A DNA stretch of 64,000 nt from an uncultured Marinobacter sp. (lineage in GTDB: Bacteria > Pseudomonadota > Gammaproteobacteria > Pseudomonadales > Oleiphilaceae), in NCBI RefSeq assembly GCF_947259545.1, contig NZ_CAMYMK010000007.1, positions 496,001-560,000 on the forward strand, written 5' to 3'. Shown here piece by piece: positions 7,990-15,408 of this stretch. Under the pieces are notes generated by a model. The model had not been told where the DNA came from and did no database searches. It was given only the letters and a program-made list of their open reading frames with translations. Numbering within the stretch: position 1 is the first letter of the stretch; each line of letters starts with the position of its first letter. The position numbers and the translations under genes were made by a program.

Positions 7990-9120
7990 TCACTCACTCA
8001 TAAGGCCATCAACACCGAAGGTCAGCGGGATATTCAACCCCATTGAGAAGGCTGAGCCGACGCCGCTCAGACCGACGGCCACGGTCGGTTGCAGGTAAAT
8101 GCCGCGTGCGACCTGGGCAGTCAACCCGAGTTGCAGAGTGGAAAAATCGTTTTCTCGCAGAGTCGTATTGGTAAATACTGTCTTGCTTTGGTAAGAGGTT
8201 TCCACCCGAGTGTTCAACGACAGTCTGTCGTTCAGTGCGAACGCATAACCAAAGCTCAGAGCTGTCGTGTGTTCCGGTTCCAGAAGGGTAATATCGTCGA
8301 AATCGCGGCTGTCTGTGTATTTATAAGACACCGCACCGAACAATACGGCAGGGTCCAGGCTTTTTAAAAAGGTAACACTACCGCCGAGCGCCGGGGATGT
8401 TTTGTTGGTGCGGACCTGCCCTTCCAATCCCAGAACCACTTGAGGCCTGCCGATGTATTCATCCAGCGCCACGTGGCGTAAACCAATGTCAACGTCGCCC
8501 CGTGTACTCCGCGATGTATCGCCGACCTGGGATCCAAAAAGATACACTTCACTTTCCTGGTTGAGGCCAGCAGCTCTGGCGTAGATTTCGGTATCATCGC
8601 TGAGGCTGTATCTCGCCACTCCCTGCAGTGTGGCTGTGCGATTCTCGACAGTCGCCAGCCTTGAAGGCGCTGGACCAAGTATGACCTGGTTGTCCTGACG
8701 GGTGTAAAACAAACCAATGTCGAAGGCAAAGTTGTTTTTCGCCAGCAGTACGCCCTGTTCGCGTAAGAACGTTTCCGTGGCCGTTTGGCCCATTGGTTCA
8801 GCGCCGATGGAGCCAGTCTGCTGTTTCTTGTCAGCGCCTGTCGGCACTGCAGGCGCAGCGCGCCTTTCCAGCCAGGCCATAAGAGCTTCGCGGCTGAACC
8901 GCCACGAGTTCGAATTACCTCCGGTGGACACACGCCGCCCAGGTATAGTCCCGGCCCTAACCATGAGTTCTACCGTCTGTTTGTCGGTGCGCAACAGTTC
9001 AGCCGTTTCCTGCAGCGTTAGCACATCGGGCACAGGTTCTTCCGCGTGGCTGAAGGGAATAAACAGGAACCCGACTAGCAGCGGAACTACTCCTTTGAAA
9101 AAGGCAAGGGATAAGTTCAT
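7990..9120 (-). CDS. Exported HTH-domain/outer-membrane beta-barrel fusion (FapF-like)
   Basis: A 376-residue protein with an unusual order of domains. Residues 1-26 are a Sec signal peptide ending SHA. Residues 33-87 match the excisionase/MerR-like HTH_17 pattern (LTLQETAELLRTDKQTVELM...WRFSREALMAWLERR). A polar linker of about 30 residues follows. From about 115 (FLREQGVLLAKNNFAFDIG) to the end, alternating amphipathic beta strands suggest a transmembrane barrel. The segment entering the barrel resembles that of FapF-type amyloid exporters and related putative transporters. The start overlaps the C39 peptidase stop (ATGA), so translation is coupled. Inferred role: outer-membrane pore for the small peptide encoded upstream, with the HTH fold acting as a protein-binding plug. 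Confidence 0.75.
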   Translation of the reverse strand: MNLSLAFFKGVVPLLVGFLFIPFSHAEEPVPDVLTLQETAELLRTDKQTVELMVRAGTIPGRRVSTGGNSNSWRFSREALMAWLERRAAPAVPTGADKKQQTGSIGAEPMGQTATETFLREQGVLLAKNNFAFDIGLFYTRQDNQVILGPAPSRLATVENRTATLQGVARYSLSDDTEIYARAAGLNQESEVYLFGSQVGDTSRSTRGDVDIGLRHVALDEYIGRPQVVLGLEGQVRTNKTSPALGGSVTFLKSLDPAVLFGAVSYKYTDSRDFDDITLLEPEHTTALSFGYAFALNDRLSLNTRVETSYQSKTVFTNTTLRENDFSTLQLGLTAQVARGIYLQPTVAVGLSGVGSAFSMGLNIPLTFGVDGLMSE

Positions 9121-9839
9121 CGTGTCAACATCCTGGCGGGGGTAGACAGTGCGGCCGCGGGTAACAGTGAACGGACATCCATCAGAGCCGGGGCGTAGCC
9201 TTCTCCGGGCTGAAGGCGCATACCGCCAGCATCGACCGTCGTTGTCGTGGCGTACAGCGGCTCCACCGCGAAAATGATTCCATCGCCACCGTCACCTTCC
9301 CACCAGTCTAAAAAGCGATACAGAGGAACGGTGATATTACCCCGGGACGGATCCGCGAGCACGGCGCGCTCACCCACCACGCCTCGCAGGACGGCAAAGT
9401 GCTTGTAGCCGTACGGTTCTATGAACACGATCACCGGCCCCTTCAATTTCGACAGTTGCGGCGATTTCATTCGGAACCCCTGAGCCTGGTAACCTCGGGA
9501 GCGAGCAACCTGTTGTAGATCAAGCAATGTAAAGCCGCTACTCCGTCGCTGGGCCAATTCCTCTGCCGAAGTAATGCGAGATAAGGTCTCAAGGATGTCA
9601 CGCTCCGAGACCGGGTCGTGCCACTGAAAGGTCATTACAGTGGCGAGAGCGGCGGCGCCACACGAAAAATCCAGGCTCTGCCGCACTACCCCGGAATCGC
9701 GCAATTCAGCGAACGACGAGAGTTCTGTAATCCCCCGGGCTGGGCCTTCACGCTCCTGTGGCAAGCGTTCGGCGTCCACGCTTGACGCCCACAAAACCAC
9801 TGCTCCGGCGACCACAAGATGTGTTAGAAAAGGACGCAT
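9117..9839 (-). CDS. Exported C39-family peptidase (FapD-like, no ABC transporter)
   Basis: A 240-residue protein with a signal peptide (residues 1 to about 24, ending VDA) and a C39-type papain-like domain. The catalytic cysteine motif is QSLDFSCGAAALATVM, the histidine motif is YGYKHFAVLRGV, and the aspartate motif is VLADPSRGNI. C39 enzymes cut after Gly-Gly or similar leader ends. Most are fused to ABC exporters, but this one is free-standing and exported, like FapD. The length is right for a lone peptidase plus a short tail. The ATG at 9839 precedes the signal peptide; a TTG two codons earlier is also possible and neither has a strong ribosome site. It follows the small peptide gene by 61 bp. 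Confidence 0.85.
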   Translation of the reverse strand: MRPFLTHLVVAGAVVLWASSVDAERLPQEREGPARGITELSSFAELRDSGVVRQSLDFSCGAAALATVMTFQWHDPVSERDILETLSRITSAEELAQRRSSGFTLLDLQQVARSRGYQAQGFRMKSPQLSKLKGPVIVFIEPYGYKHFAVLRGVVGERAVLADPSRGNITVPLYRFLDWWEGDGGDGIIFAVEPLYATTTTVDAGGMRLQPGEGYAPALMDVRSLLPAAALSTPARMLTR

Positions 9840-9900
9840 CAGCAAAAAGGATAGCCCAAAGCCCTCGCGAGCTATGGGCTACCCCACCGTCATCTTTTTC

Positions 9901-10200
9901 TTAGGAGCCAGGAACTTGTGCCTTGCCCAGTGCTCGGTCCGGGCTGAGGCCTAAATTCCATGCTGGCTTATCCGCGATGTTCCCGTTGGTGTTGTCGAAT
10001 ACAAGTGCACCCAGTGGGAAATTGGTGTGGGCCATGCCCTCAACTTCAGACATCTGTTCGACGCTCAGGGGAGTGACTTTTGCGTCGCCAACAGTGGCAA
10101 GCTGATTCTCGGTGGCCAGCTGATTCTCGGTTCCGAAAGCAGCCCCACTAAACGCAAGCGAAGAACTAAATGCCAGAAAGATAGCAAGTTTTGTATTCAT
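9901..10200 (-). CDS. Small exported protein with double-glycine-like leader motif; probable C39 substrate
   Basis: A 99-residue protein not assignable to a named family. Residues 1-23 are a Sec signal peptide (AFG end). Residues 25-36 are two exact copies of ENQLAT, from an 18-bp tandem duplication. Residues 43-57 (TPLSVEQMSEVEGMA) resemble bacteriocin and colicin V leaders of the form L-x-x-x-E-L-x-x-V-x-G-G, with Gly-Met in place of Gly-Gly. Cleavage there would release about 43 residues, beginning around AHTNFPLGALVFDN. The start at 10200 has CGGAG upstream. First gene of the operon with the C39 peptidase and barrel protein. Function inferred from these neighbours. Confidence 0.7.
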   Translation of the reverse strand: MNTKLAIFLAFSSSLAFSGAAFGTENQLATENQLATVGDAKVTPLSVEQMSEVEGMAHTNFPLGALVFDNTNGNIADKPAWNLGLSPDRALGKAQVPGS

Positions 10201-10219
10201 TGCGAGTCTCCGTACTGTT

Positions 10220-10241
10220 GAAGTGAACCTCCGATCACTTC
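10220..10241 (-). promoter_or_regulatory. Leader hairpin with GGA in the loop (candidate CsrA/RsmA site)
   Basis: On the minus strand the arms GAAGTGA and TCACTTC enclose an 8-nt loop TCGGAGGT. A second ANGGA match (ACGGAG) overlaps the ribosome site of the small-peptide gene about 20 nt downstream. GGA in a hairpin loop plus a second GGA at the Shine-Dalgarno is the classic CsrA/RsmA arrangement. The structure is seen; the regulation is inferred. Confidence 0.4.
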
Positions 10242-10417
10242 CACAACGAGCGAATACGCATCGCAAAGTGGATACTTCAGATCGCAGATCTGACAGCCAA
10301 TTTCCGGCTGTTGAGGAAATACGGACGAATGGAGGGGTTGGTTTCATTAAAACCAAATTTTTTTTCAGGTACCGGCAGGAGTATATTTCTGGACATTTGG
10401 ACAGAGAGGGATTATTC

Positions 10418-10510
10418 GGGCCTTCGGCCCTCACCCCTTCGGGGCCGTCGTCGCTTTGCTCCGACGTTCCTCAGCCTGCGCTGCAGGCTTCGGTCGAACC
10501 CGCAAGGGTT
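10418..10510. repeat. Cluster of five short hairpins
   Basis: Five consecutive perfect inverted repeats: GGGCC-TTC-GGCCC (10418-10430), CCCC-TTC-GGGG (10434-10444), CGTCG/CGACG (10446-10466), GCCTGC-GCT-GCAGGC (10474-10488) and AACCC-GCAA-GGGTT (10497-10510). No start codon with ribosome site is associated. It lies just beyond the terminator of tRNA-Ser. It may be a structured non-coding RNA or a decayed tRNA-linked repeat. Confidence 0.5.
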
Positions 10511-10535
10511 CTTCTTACCCTGCCAATCGGCCAAT

Positions 10536-10558
10536 AAAAAACCCCAGCGATGCTGGGG
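10536..10558 (-). terminator. Rho-independent terminator of tRNA-Ser
   Basis: Stem CCCCAGC/GCTGGGG with a 3-nt loop, followed on the minus strand by six T residues. It starts 9 bp past the tRNA CCA end. Confidence 0.9.
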
Positions 10559-10566
10559 TTTTGTAT

Positions 10567-10657
10567 TGGCGGAGAGGGAGGGATTCGAACCCTCGAAACG
10601 CTATTAACGTTTACACACTTTCCAGGCGTGCGCCTTCAGCCACTCGGCCACCTCTCC
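10567..10657 (-). tRNA. tRNA-Ser (anticodon GGA)
   Basis: A 91-nt class II tRNA with CCA encoded. Acceptor stem GGAGAGG/CCTCTCC, D-arm GGCCGAGTGGCTGAAGG, anticodon arm with CTGGAAA (anticodon GGA, reads UCC/UCU), a long variable arm, and the T-arm GGTTCGAATCC. It closely matches E. coli tRNA-Ser(GGA). Confidence 0.97.
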
Positions 10658-10705
10658 AATAAACTGTTCCAAATCAGTGATGTCGTCACTCATTTGAGGG
10701 CGCAA

Positions 10706-10734
10706 ACTCTAATGAATTTTCAGGCGTTTGGCAA
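10706..10734 (-). promoter_or_regulatory. Probable sigma-70 promoter of tRNA-Ser
   Basis: On the minus strand, TTGCCA (10734-10729), a 17-nt spacer, then TAGAGT (10711-10706), followed by a GC-rich discriminator GCGCCC typical of stringently controlled stable-RNA promoters. It lies about 50 bp upstream of the mature tRNA. Confidence 0.6.
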
Positions 10735-10879
10735 CTCTCTTTCGAAAAATCATGGAAAAAATTAAACTGCAGGGCGACATCGGTTAACGATTGAGCGCTT
10801 TCCGGGCTATCGTTACTTTAAAAACCGTAGCGAGAAAACGAACAGCCCCACACCTCAGCCTCGTATAAGGAGAACAACA

Positions 10880-11410
10880 ATGCTGATGAAAGCCGACCAG
10901 TCCATTCTGATACTCGTCGATCTGCAGGAGAAGTTGATGCCGTCGATTACCCATGGTGGAGACGTCATCAGCCAATGTCTGACGCTGGCCACCATCGCCG
11001 GTTTGCTGGAGGTTCCTGTCATGGGGACAGAGCAGCTACCGGAAAAACTGGGGCATAGTGTCCCGGACGTTCGTGAACTGTGTGACCAGGTCGTTGAGAA
11101 ATATCACTTCGACGCCTGTCCTGACGGTCTCATTGATGAATTACCCGAAGGACGCCAGCAGATCGTCATAGGTGGCTGTGAGACCCATGTCTGCATGATG
11201 CAGACTGCCCTGAGTCTGGTGGATGCAGGCTACAAGGTCTGGGTCGTTGCAGACGCCACGGGTTCCCGCAATGAGCTGGATCGGGATATAGCCCTGGATC
11301 GACTGCACCAGAGCGGCGCCCGGATCGTAACGGTCGAGATGGTGGCCTTTGAATGGCTACGTCATTGCAAACACCCGCGCTTCCGTGACATCCAGAGGCT
11401 GATCAAATAG
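10880..11410 (+). CDS. Isochorismatase-family cysteine hydrolase
   Basis: A 176-residue protein with the isochorismatase-like triad: Asp14 in ILVDLQEKL, Lys74 in VVEKYHF and Cys105 in GGCETHVC. It resembles the YcaC/ISOC1-like branch of about 180 residues, whose natural substrates are mostly unknown; true isochorismatases are longer and usually sit beside siderophore genes, which are absent here. AAGGAG lies about 8 nt before the ATG at 10880. Convergent with the MFS gene and overlapping its 3' end by 8 bp. Confidence 0.88.
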   Translation: MLMKADQSILILVDLQEKLMPSITHGGDVISQCLTLATIAGLLEVPVMGTEQLPEKLGHSVPDVRELCDQVVEKYHFDACPDGLIDELPEGRQQIVIGGCETHVCMMQTALSLVDAGYKVWVVADATGSRNELDRDIALDRLHQSGARIVTVEMVAFEWLRHCKHPRFRDIQRLIK

Positions 11411-12608
11411 GCCGGTCAGTTGTTGATTCGGGGGTGCCCGGTGCCCTGGATCGGAAAAGCCAGACTCCCATCAGCACCGCGTGCAGTATCAAGAAGGGAA
11501 TCGCAACCAGCAGCAACCCCGCCCATCCGACAGCCGTCAGGACCATCCCCGCAGTCAGGGCAGCGGTCGCCTGGGAGCTGAAGACCATCAGATCGTTCAG
11601 ACCCTGGACACGAAAACGCTCTTCATCCCGGTAACCTCTGGGTAACAAGGTGGTACCGCCAACAAACAGGAAGTTCCAACCAATCCCCAACATGATCAAC
11701 GCGAACAGATAATGGTGGAAAGTAATGCCACTGAATGCCAGAAGAATGCACGCCAGGTAGGCAAGCAATCCACCAGCCATCATCAGGGGAATCCCCACCC
11801 TGCTTGTCAGCCAGCCGCTGATCAATGATGGCAGGTACATGGCAACAATATGAATCTGGATCACCCGCTTGGCATCGTCCAGTTCATGGCCAGCCATCTC
11901 GGTCATACTGAGCGGGGTCGCCGTCATGATAAAGCTCATCACCGCGTAACCGATAGCAGCTCCGCTGATTGCGGTCCATACCACCGGCGCGCGCAGGATC
12001 TCCCGTAACGGACGGCCTCCGCCGACTGGGGTTTCACTGGTCAGTTCACCTTTCGCCCGATAACCCAGAGCCAAGACAACCATGGCCAGAAGCTGAACAA
12101 CACCCAGGCTCAGCCAGCCCTCAAGAAAGGGATACGCCCCCTGCCCGGCACTCCCGACGAGCGCAATCTCAGGCCCCAGCCAGGCAGCAATCAAACCGCC
12201 CAGCAAGACCCGGGCGGCTGCCGAGCCGGCTAACGCTGGCTTGACGGACTCCATCGCCGCAAAACGGTACTGATGAACGACGGCTAACCCCGCTCCCCCG
12301 ATCACGGCAGCGAGACACAACAGTGGAAAGCTGGATAACCAGGAGGAGGCGCCACCCGTCAGGCCAGACAGCACCCCCATCAGTGCGCCCAGAAGCATGA
12401 CCGGCTTGCGGCCAATACGCTCCATCAGCCAGGTAGCGGGTTTGATGGCAAGCACGGTACCGACCACCACAAGCCCAACCGGCAAGGTGGCCAGCTCGGG
12501 AGACGGCGCCAGAATCCGGCCATGGATACTGCCGATAAAGACAATGAAAGGTGCCGTACACATGGCCAGTGCCTGGGCGGCGACCAGTATCCAGACGTTT
12601 ATAGGCAT
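11403..12608 (-). CDS. MFS transporter
   Basis: A 401-residue permease with about twelve hydrophobic segments. The loop after the second helix reads LMERIGRKPVMLLGALMG, the typical MFS D/E-R-x-G-R-[KR] signature. Substrate unknown. I chose the ATG at 12608 (MPINVWILVAAQALAM), immediately before the first helix and 8 bp after cheR ends; the frame stays open upstream inside cheR but that part is a shadow. Adjacency to cheR appears incidental. Confidence 0.85.
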   Translation of the reverse strand: MPINVWILVAAQALAMCTAPFIVFIGSIHGRILAPSPELATLPVGLVVVGTVLAIKPATWLMERIGRKPVMLLGALMGVLSGLTGGASSWLSSFPLLCLAAVIGGAGLAVVHQYRFAAMESVKPALAGSAAARVLLGGLIAAWLGPEIALVGSAGQGAYPFLEGWLSLGVVQLLAMVVLALGYRAKGELTSETPVGGGRPLREILRAPVVWTAISGAAIGYAVMSFIMTATPLSMTEMAGHELDDAKRVIQIHIVAMYLPSLISGWLTSRVGIPLMMAGGLLAYLACILLAFSGITFHHYLFALIMLGIGWNFLFVGGTTLLPRGYRDEERFRVQGLNDLMVFSSQATAALTAGMVLTAVGWAGLLLVAIPFLILHAVLMGVWLFRSRAPGTPESTTDRPI

Positions 12609-12615
12609 GGGCGGG

Positions 12616-13443
12616 TTATTTCTTCCTGTAAATAATGCCCGGGTGGCACTGCACCATTTCGTACAGGTGGGGCAATCCATTGAGTGATTCTGACGCGCCC
12701 AGAATAAGGTAACCGCCCGGATTCAGGGTGGCGTGGATGCGAGTCAGGATGTCCTTTTTGAGCTCCGCGGAGAAATAGATCAACACATTACGGCACATGA
12801 CGATGTCGAACTTGCCGAACATGTAGCGCTCCAGCAGGTTAAGCTCCTTGAACTCGACCATGCTTTTGATCTGCGGCCGTATCTGCCAACCGCCGTTCAG
12901 GGAGGGCGTGAAAAACTGTTTCTGGCGCTCCGGCGACAGGCCACGCCCAATGGCAATCATTTCGTATTCGCCCCTGCGGGCCACTTCCAACACGCTCTTC
13001 GAGATATCGGTCGCGGTCAACTTCACGTCCCGCAGTTTTCCAGGCCGCTGGCGCCGGAACTCTTCAATGATCATCGCAACCGAATAGGGTTCCTGCCCGG
13101 TGGAACAGGCGGAAGACCAGATCCGCAAAGGCTGCATCGAATTCCGCTCGGCGAACTCCGGTAGCAGTTTCTCCTGAAGAATCCGAAACGGGTGATTGTC
13201 GCGAAACCACAGCGTCTCGTTGGTCGTCATCGCATCAATGACCACTTCCTTGAGATTGCTGTGGCCGGCACGATTAAGACGGTTCAGAAGCTCACCGAGG
13301 GTGGTAAGCTGGTGTTCCTCGAGAATGCGACGCAGACGGCTCTTCACCAGATACTGCTTGTTGTCACCGAGCAGAATGCCACACGCATCCTGCAGGAACG
13401 TCTTAAAAGCCTCGTATTCCTGTGGCGTAATATCCGCTTTCAT
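12616..13443 (-). CDS. cheR: Chemotaxis protein-glutamate O-methyltransferase CheR
   Basis: CheR methylates glutamates on chemoreceptors using SAM, setting adaptation. The 275-residue protein has the N-terminal helical CheR domain (about 8-65), then TTNETLWFRDNHPF and the SAM-binding loop WSSACSTGQEPYSVAM, and later FDIVMCRNVLIYF. Length matches the family. It follows cheV by 40 bp on the minus strand. The cheV-cheR pair divergent from flgA is the arrangement seen beside flagellar genes in Pseudomonas. Confidence 0.96.
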   Translation of the reverse strand: MKADITPQEYEAFKTFLQDACGILLGDNKQYLVKSRLRRILEEHQLTTLGELLNRLNRAGHSNLKEVVIDAMTTNETLWFRDNHPFRILQEKLLPEFAERNSMQPLRIWSSACSTGQEPYSVAMIIEEFRRQRPGKLRDVKLTATDISKSVLEVARRGEYEMIAIGRGLSPERQKQFFTPSLNGGWQIRPQIKSMVEFKELNLLERYMFGKFDIVMCRNVLIYFSAELKKDILTRIHATLNPGGYLILGASESLNGLPHLYEMVQCHPGIIYRKK

Positions 13444-13483
13444 TGAATCCCTGCGTCAGGTGAATCCGGACTGATCGCCGGCA

Positions 13484-14413
13484 CTAGGCCCGATCAATGA
13501 TCTCCATAACCTTTTCAGCCAGTTCGTCTGCACTGAACTTGGCCATGAACTCGTCAGCACCCACCTTCTGCACCATCGCGGTGTTGAACACGCCGCTTAG
13601 TGAGGTGTGGAGCATGATAAATATATCCCGTAACGCCGGATCGTTCTTGCACCGGGTGACCAGAGTGTAGCCATCCATTTCAGGCATTTCGACATCGGAG
13701 ATCACAAGAGACAGATGATCACTGGCTTTTGAACCATCCTCAGTAATTTTCTTGAGGTAATCCAGAGCCTGCTTGCCATCGTCCCGGGTGATGACTTCCA
13801 TGCCGATCGCCGTCAGGCATCGCTCCATCTGTCGCCTCGCCACACTGGAATCATCTACCACAAGCACAGGCAGGTGCGCCTGAACACGTGCGGCGCTTCG
13901 AGACACCAACTCTTCGTTGACATCTTCCCTGAGCGGAGAAACTTCTGCAAGAATCTTTTCTACGTCGATGATTTCCACCAACTTGTCTTCAATTCTGGTT
14001 ACCGCAGTCAGGTAAACTTCGCTCCCGGCGCCTCTCGGGGGCGGCAGAATATCTTCCCAGTTCATGTTCACGATCTGGTCCACGCCCGTCACCATGAATC
14101 CCTGGGTTTTGCGATTGTACTCCGTGATGATGACAAAACTGTTGGCCAACTCTTCCTTTGGTATACCCGGAAGGCCAATAGCCATAGCCAGATCAATGAC
14201 TGGAATGGTTTCACCCCGGATGTGAGCCACACCCCGAACTACGTTGCGGCTCCGGGGAATCGAAGACAATTTCGGGCACTGCAGGACCTCCTTGACCTTG
14301 AACACATTGATACCGTACATCTGTCTGCCCCGAAGACGGAACAACAGGAGTTCCAGGCGATTCTGCCCTACCAGCTGCGTGCGCTGATTTACACTGTCGA
14401 GTACCCCTGCCAT
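13484..14413 (-). CDS. cheV: Chemotaxis coupling protein CheV (CheW-receiver)
   Basis: A 309-residue CheV. A CheW-like domain (about 20-160, with FRLRGRQMYGINVFKVKEV) couples receptors to CheA. A C-terminal receiver (about 185-305) carries VLVVDDSSVARRQ and the phospho-acceptor in LVISDVEMPEMDGY. The ATG at 14413 is preceded by GGGAG and begins MAGVLDSVNQRTQLV, the normal CheV start. Divergent from flgA across about 190 bp that contains the dyad CCTGAA-GTA-TTCAGG at 14545-14559. Confidence 0.95.
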   Translation of the reverse strand: MAGVLDSVNQRTQLVGQNRLELLLFRLRGRQMYGINVFKVKEVLQCPKLSSIPRSRNVVRGVAHIRGETIPVIDLAMAIGLPGIPKEELANSFVIITEYNRKTQGFMVTGVDQIVNMNWEDILPPPRGAGSEVYLTAVTRIEDKLVEIIDVEKILAEVSPLREDVNEELVSRSAARVQAHLPVLVVDDSSVARRQMERCLTAIGMEVITRDDGKQALDYLKKITEDGSKASDHLSLVISDVEMPEMDGYTLVTRCKNDPALRDIFIMLHTSLSGVFNTAMVQKVGADEFMAKFSADELAEKVMEIIDRA

Positions 14414-14600
14414 GACTTTATCTCCCGGGACTGCCGCCACTATGCCGGCATGCATTTTGCTGATTAACTGTTGAGAGCTATTGAAACCGGCACTTCGCCA
14501 GTATTTTGACTCATTGTTTGGGTTTAACGGCTGATTCCCCGTTTCCTGAAGTATTCAGGGTTTTGCCAGATTAAAGACAGCATAGGACAAACCGCTGCGT

Positions 14601-15302
14601 ATGCGCACCACCATTTTTGTCGTCACACTGTTAATGTCTGTCGCCGGCCCGGCTCAGGCGGAAAACACCACGGCCGAGCAGATCCAGCATGCTGCGGCCT
14701 CGTTTCTGGAGGCGTTCGCCAAAAAACAGGCGGAAAACGGCTTCGACGTCACACACAAAACCGGCCGCCTGGACAGTCGCCTGTCCCTGGCAACCTGTGA
14801 ACACCCACTGGCCGTCAGCTTCAGCAGCGACCCCTGGCATACCACCCAACCGACGCTCGAGGTTGCGTGCCGGGGTGAGCGTCCCTGGCGGATGTTCCTG
14901 AGCGCCTCCGTATCCATTCGCGGCGAAGGACTCGTGGCTGCCCGCCCACTGGCTCGGGGCGAACGCGTCATGGCGAGCATGATTGAAGCGGAATCAGTGG
15001 TGGTTAACGCAACCCGTAAAGGCGTAATCACTGATGCCGATCAACTGGTGGGAATGGAGATGCGTCGCGGTGTTAATACCGGCACGCTGATGACACCTGA
15101 CCTACTCTCTGCGCCAGCTGCGGTCACCAGGGGAGACCATGTTATTATTACCGCCCGCAAGGGGAGCTTTTCCGTCAATTCACGAGGCAAAGCCATGGCC
15201 GATGCAGGTGTAGGGGATCAGGTCCTGGTTGAAAACCTGTCCTCGTCGCGGACGATTAAAGCGCTGGTAACGGCCCCCGGACAGGTGGAGATCCCGATGT
15301 AA
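14601..15302 (+). CDS. flgA: Flagellar P-ring assembly chaperone FlgA
   Basis: A periplasmic chaperone for FlgI polymerisation into the P-ring. The 233-residue protein has a signal peptide ending AQA at about 20 and a C-terminal SAF domain (LVAARPLARGERVMASMIE onward, then VTRGDHVIITARKGSFSV). Family length 220-235. Next to flgM and flgN on the same strand, divergent from cheV-cheR; the same order occurs in P. aeruginosa. Confidence 0.94.
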   Translation: MRTTIFVVTLLMSVAGPAQAENTTAEQIQHAAASFLEAFAKKQAENGFDVTHKTGRLDSRLSLATCEHPLAVSFSSDPWHTTQPTLEVACRGERPWRMFLSASVSIRGEGLVAARPLARGERVMASMIEAESVVVNATRKGVITDADQLVGMEMRRGVNTGTLMTPDLLSAPAAVTRGDHVIITARKGSFSVNSRGKAMADAGVGDQVLVENLSSSRTIKALVTAPGQVEIPM

Positions 15303-15408
15303 GTCATCGGAATATGGCCAGCGGCGCCTTTTTTCCGCAGGCGGCAGTTGTTTGCCACTCTCACTACCAAAAATGACAAACGTGTAATTTTTTGTAGCTA
15401 AAATTTCC

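Larger units (their letters stand above)
10201..10566. other. Intergenic region: operon leader, dyads and hairpin cluster
   Basis: No gene is seen in these 366 bases. On the minus strand, nearest the small-peptide gene, there is a 7-bp stem hairpin (10220-10241) with GGAGG in its loop. Further upstream lie two adjacent dyads: TCAGATC-GCA-GATCTGA at 10277-10293 and ACAGCC/GGCTGT at 10293-10311. An A/T-rich stretch is at about 10348-10367. Positions 10418-10510 hold five small hairpins in a row, and 10536-10558 is the tRNA-Ser terminator. The operon promoter should lie between 10201 and about 10420, but I see no convincing -35/-10 pair. Confidence 0.7.

Noticed and set aside
7990..9120. Reading the HTH protein as a cytoplasmic transcription regulator or phage excisionase
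   Set aside because: The clear signal peptide, the beta-rich C-terminal two thirds and the absence of integrase or phage genes argue against it.
10418..10657. tRNA-Ser as attachment site of an integrated island containing the 7990-10200 operon
   Set aside because: No integrase is present and I could not find a repeat of the tRNA 3' end on the far side of the operon; composition is similar to neighbours. Kept only as a possibility in the hairpin finding.
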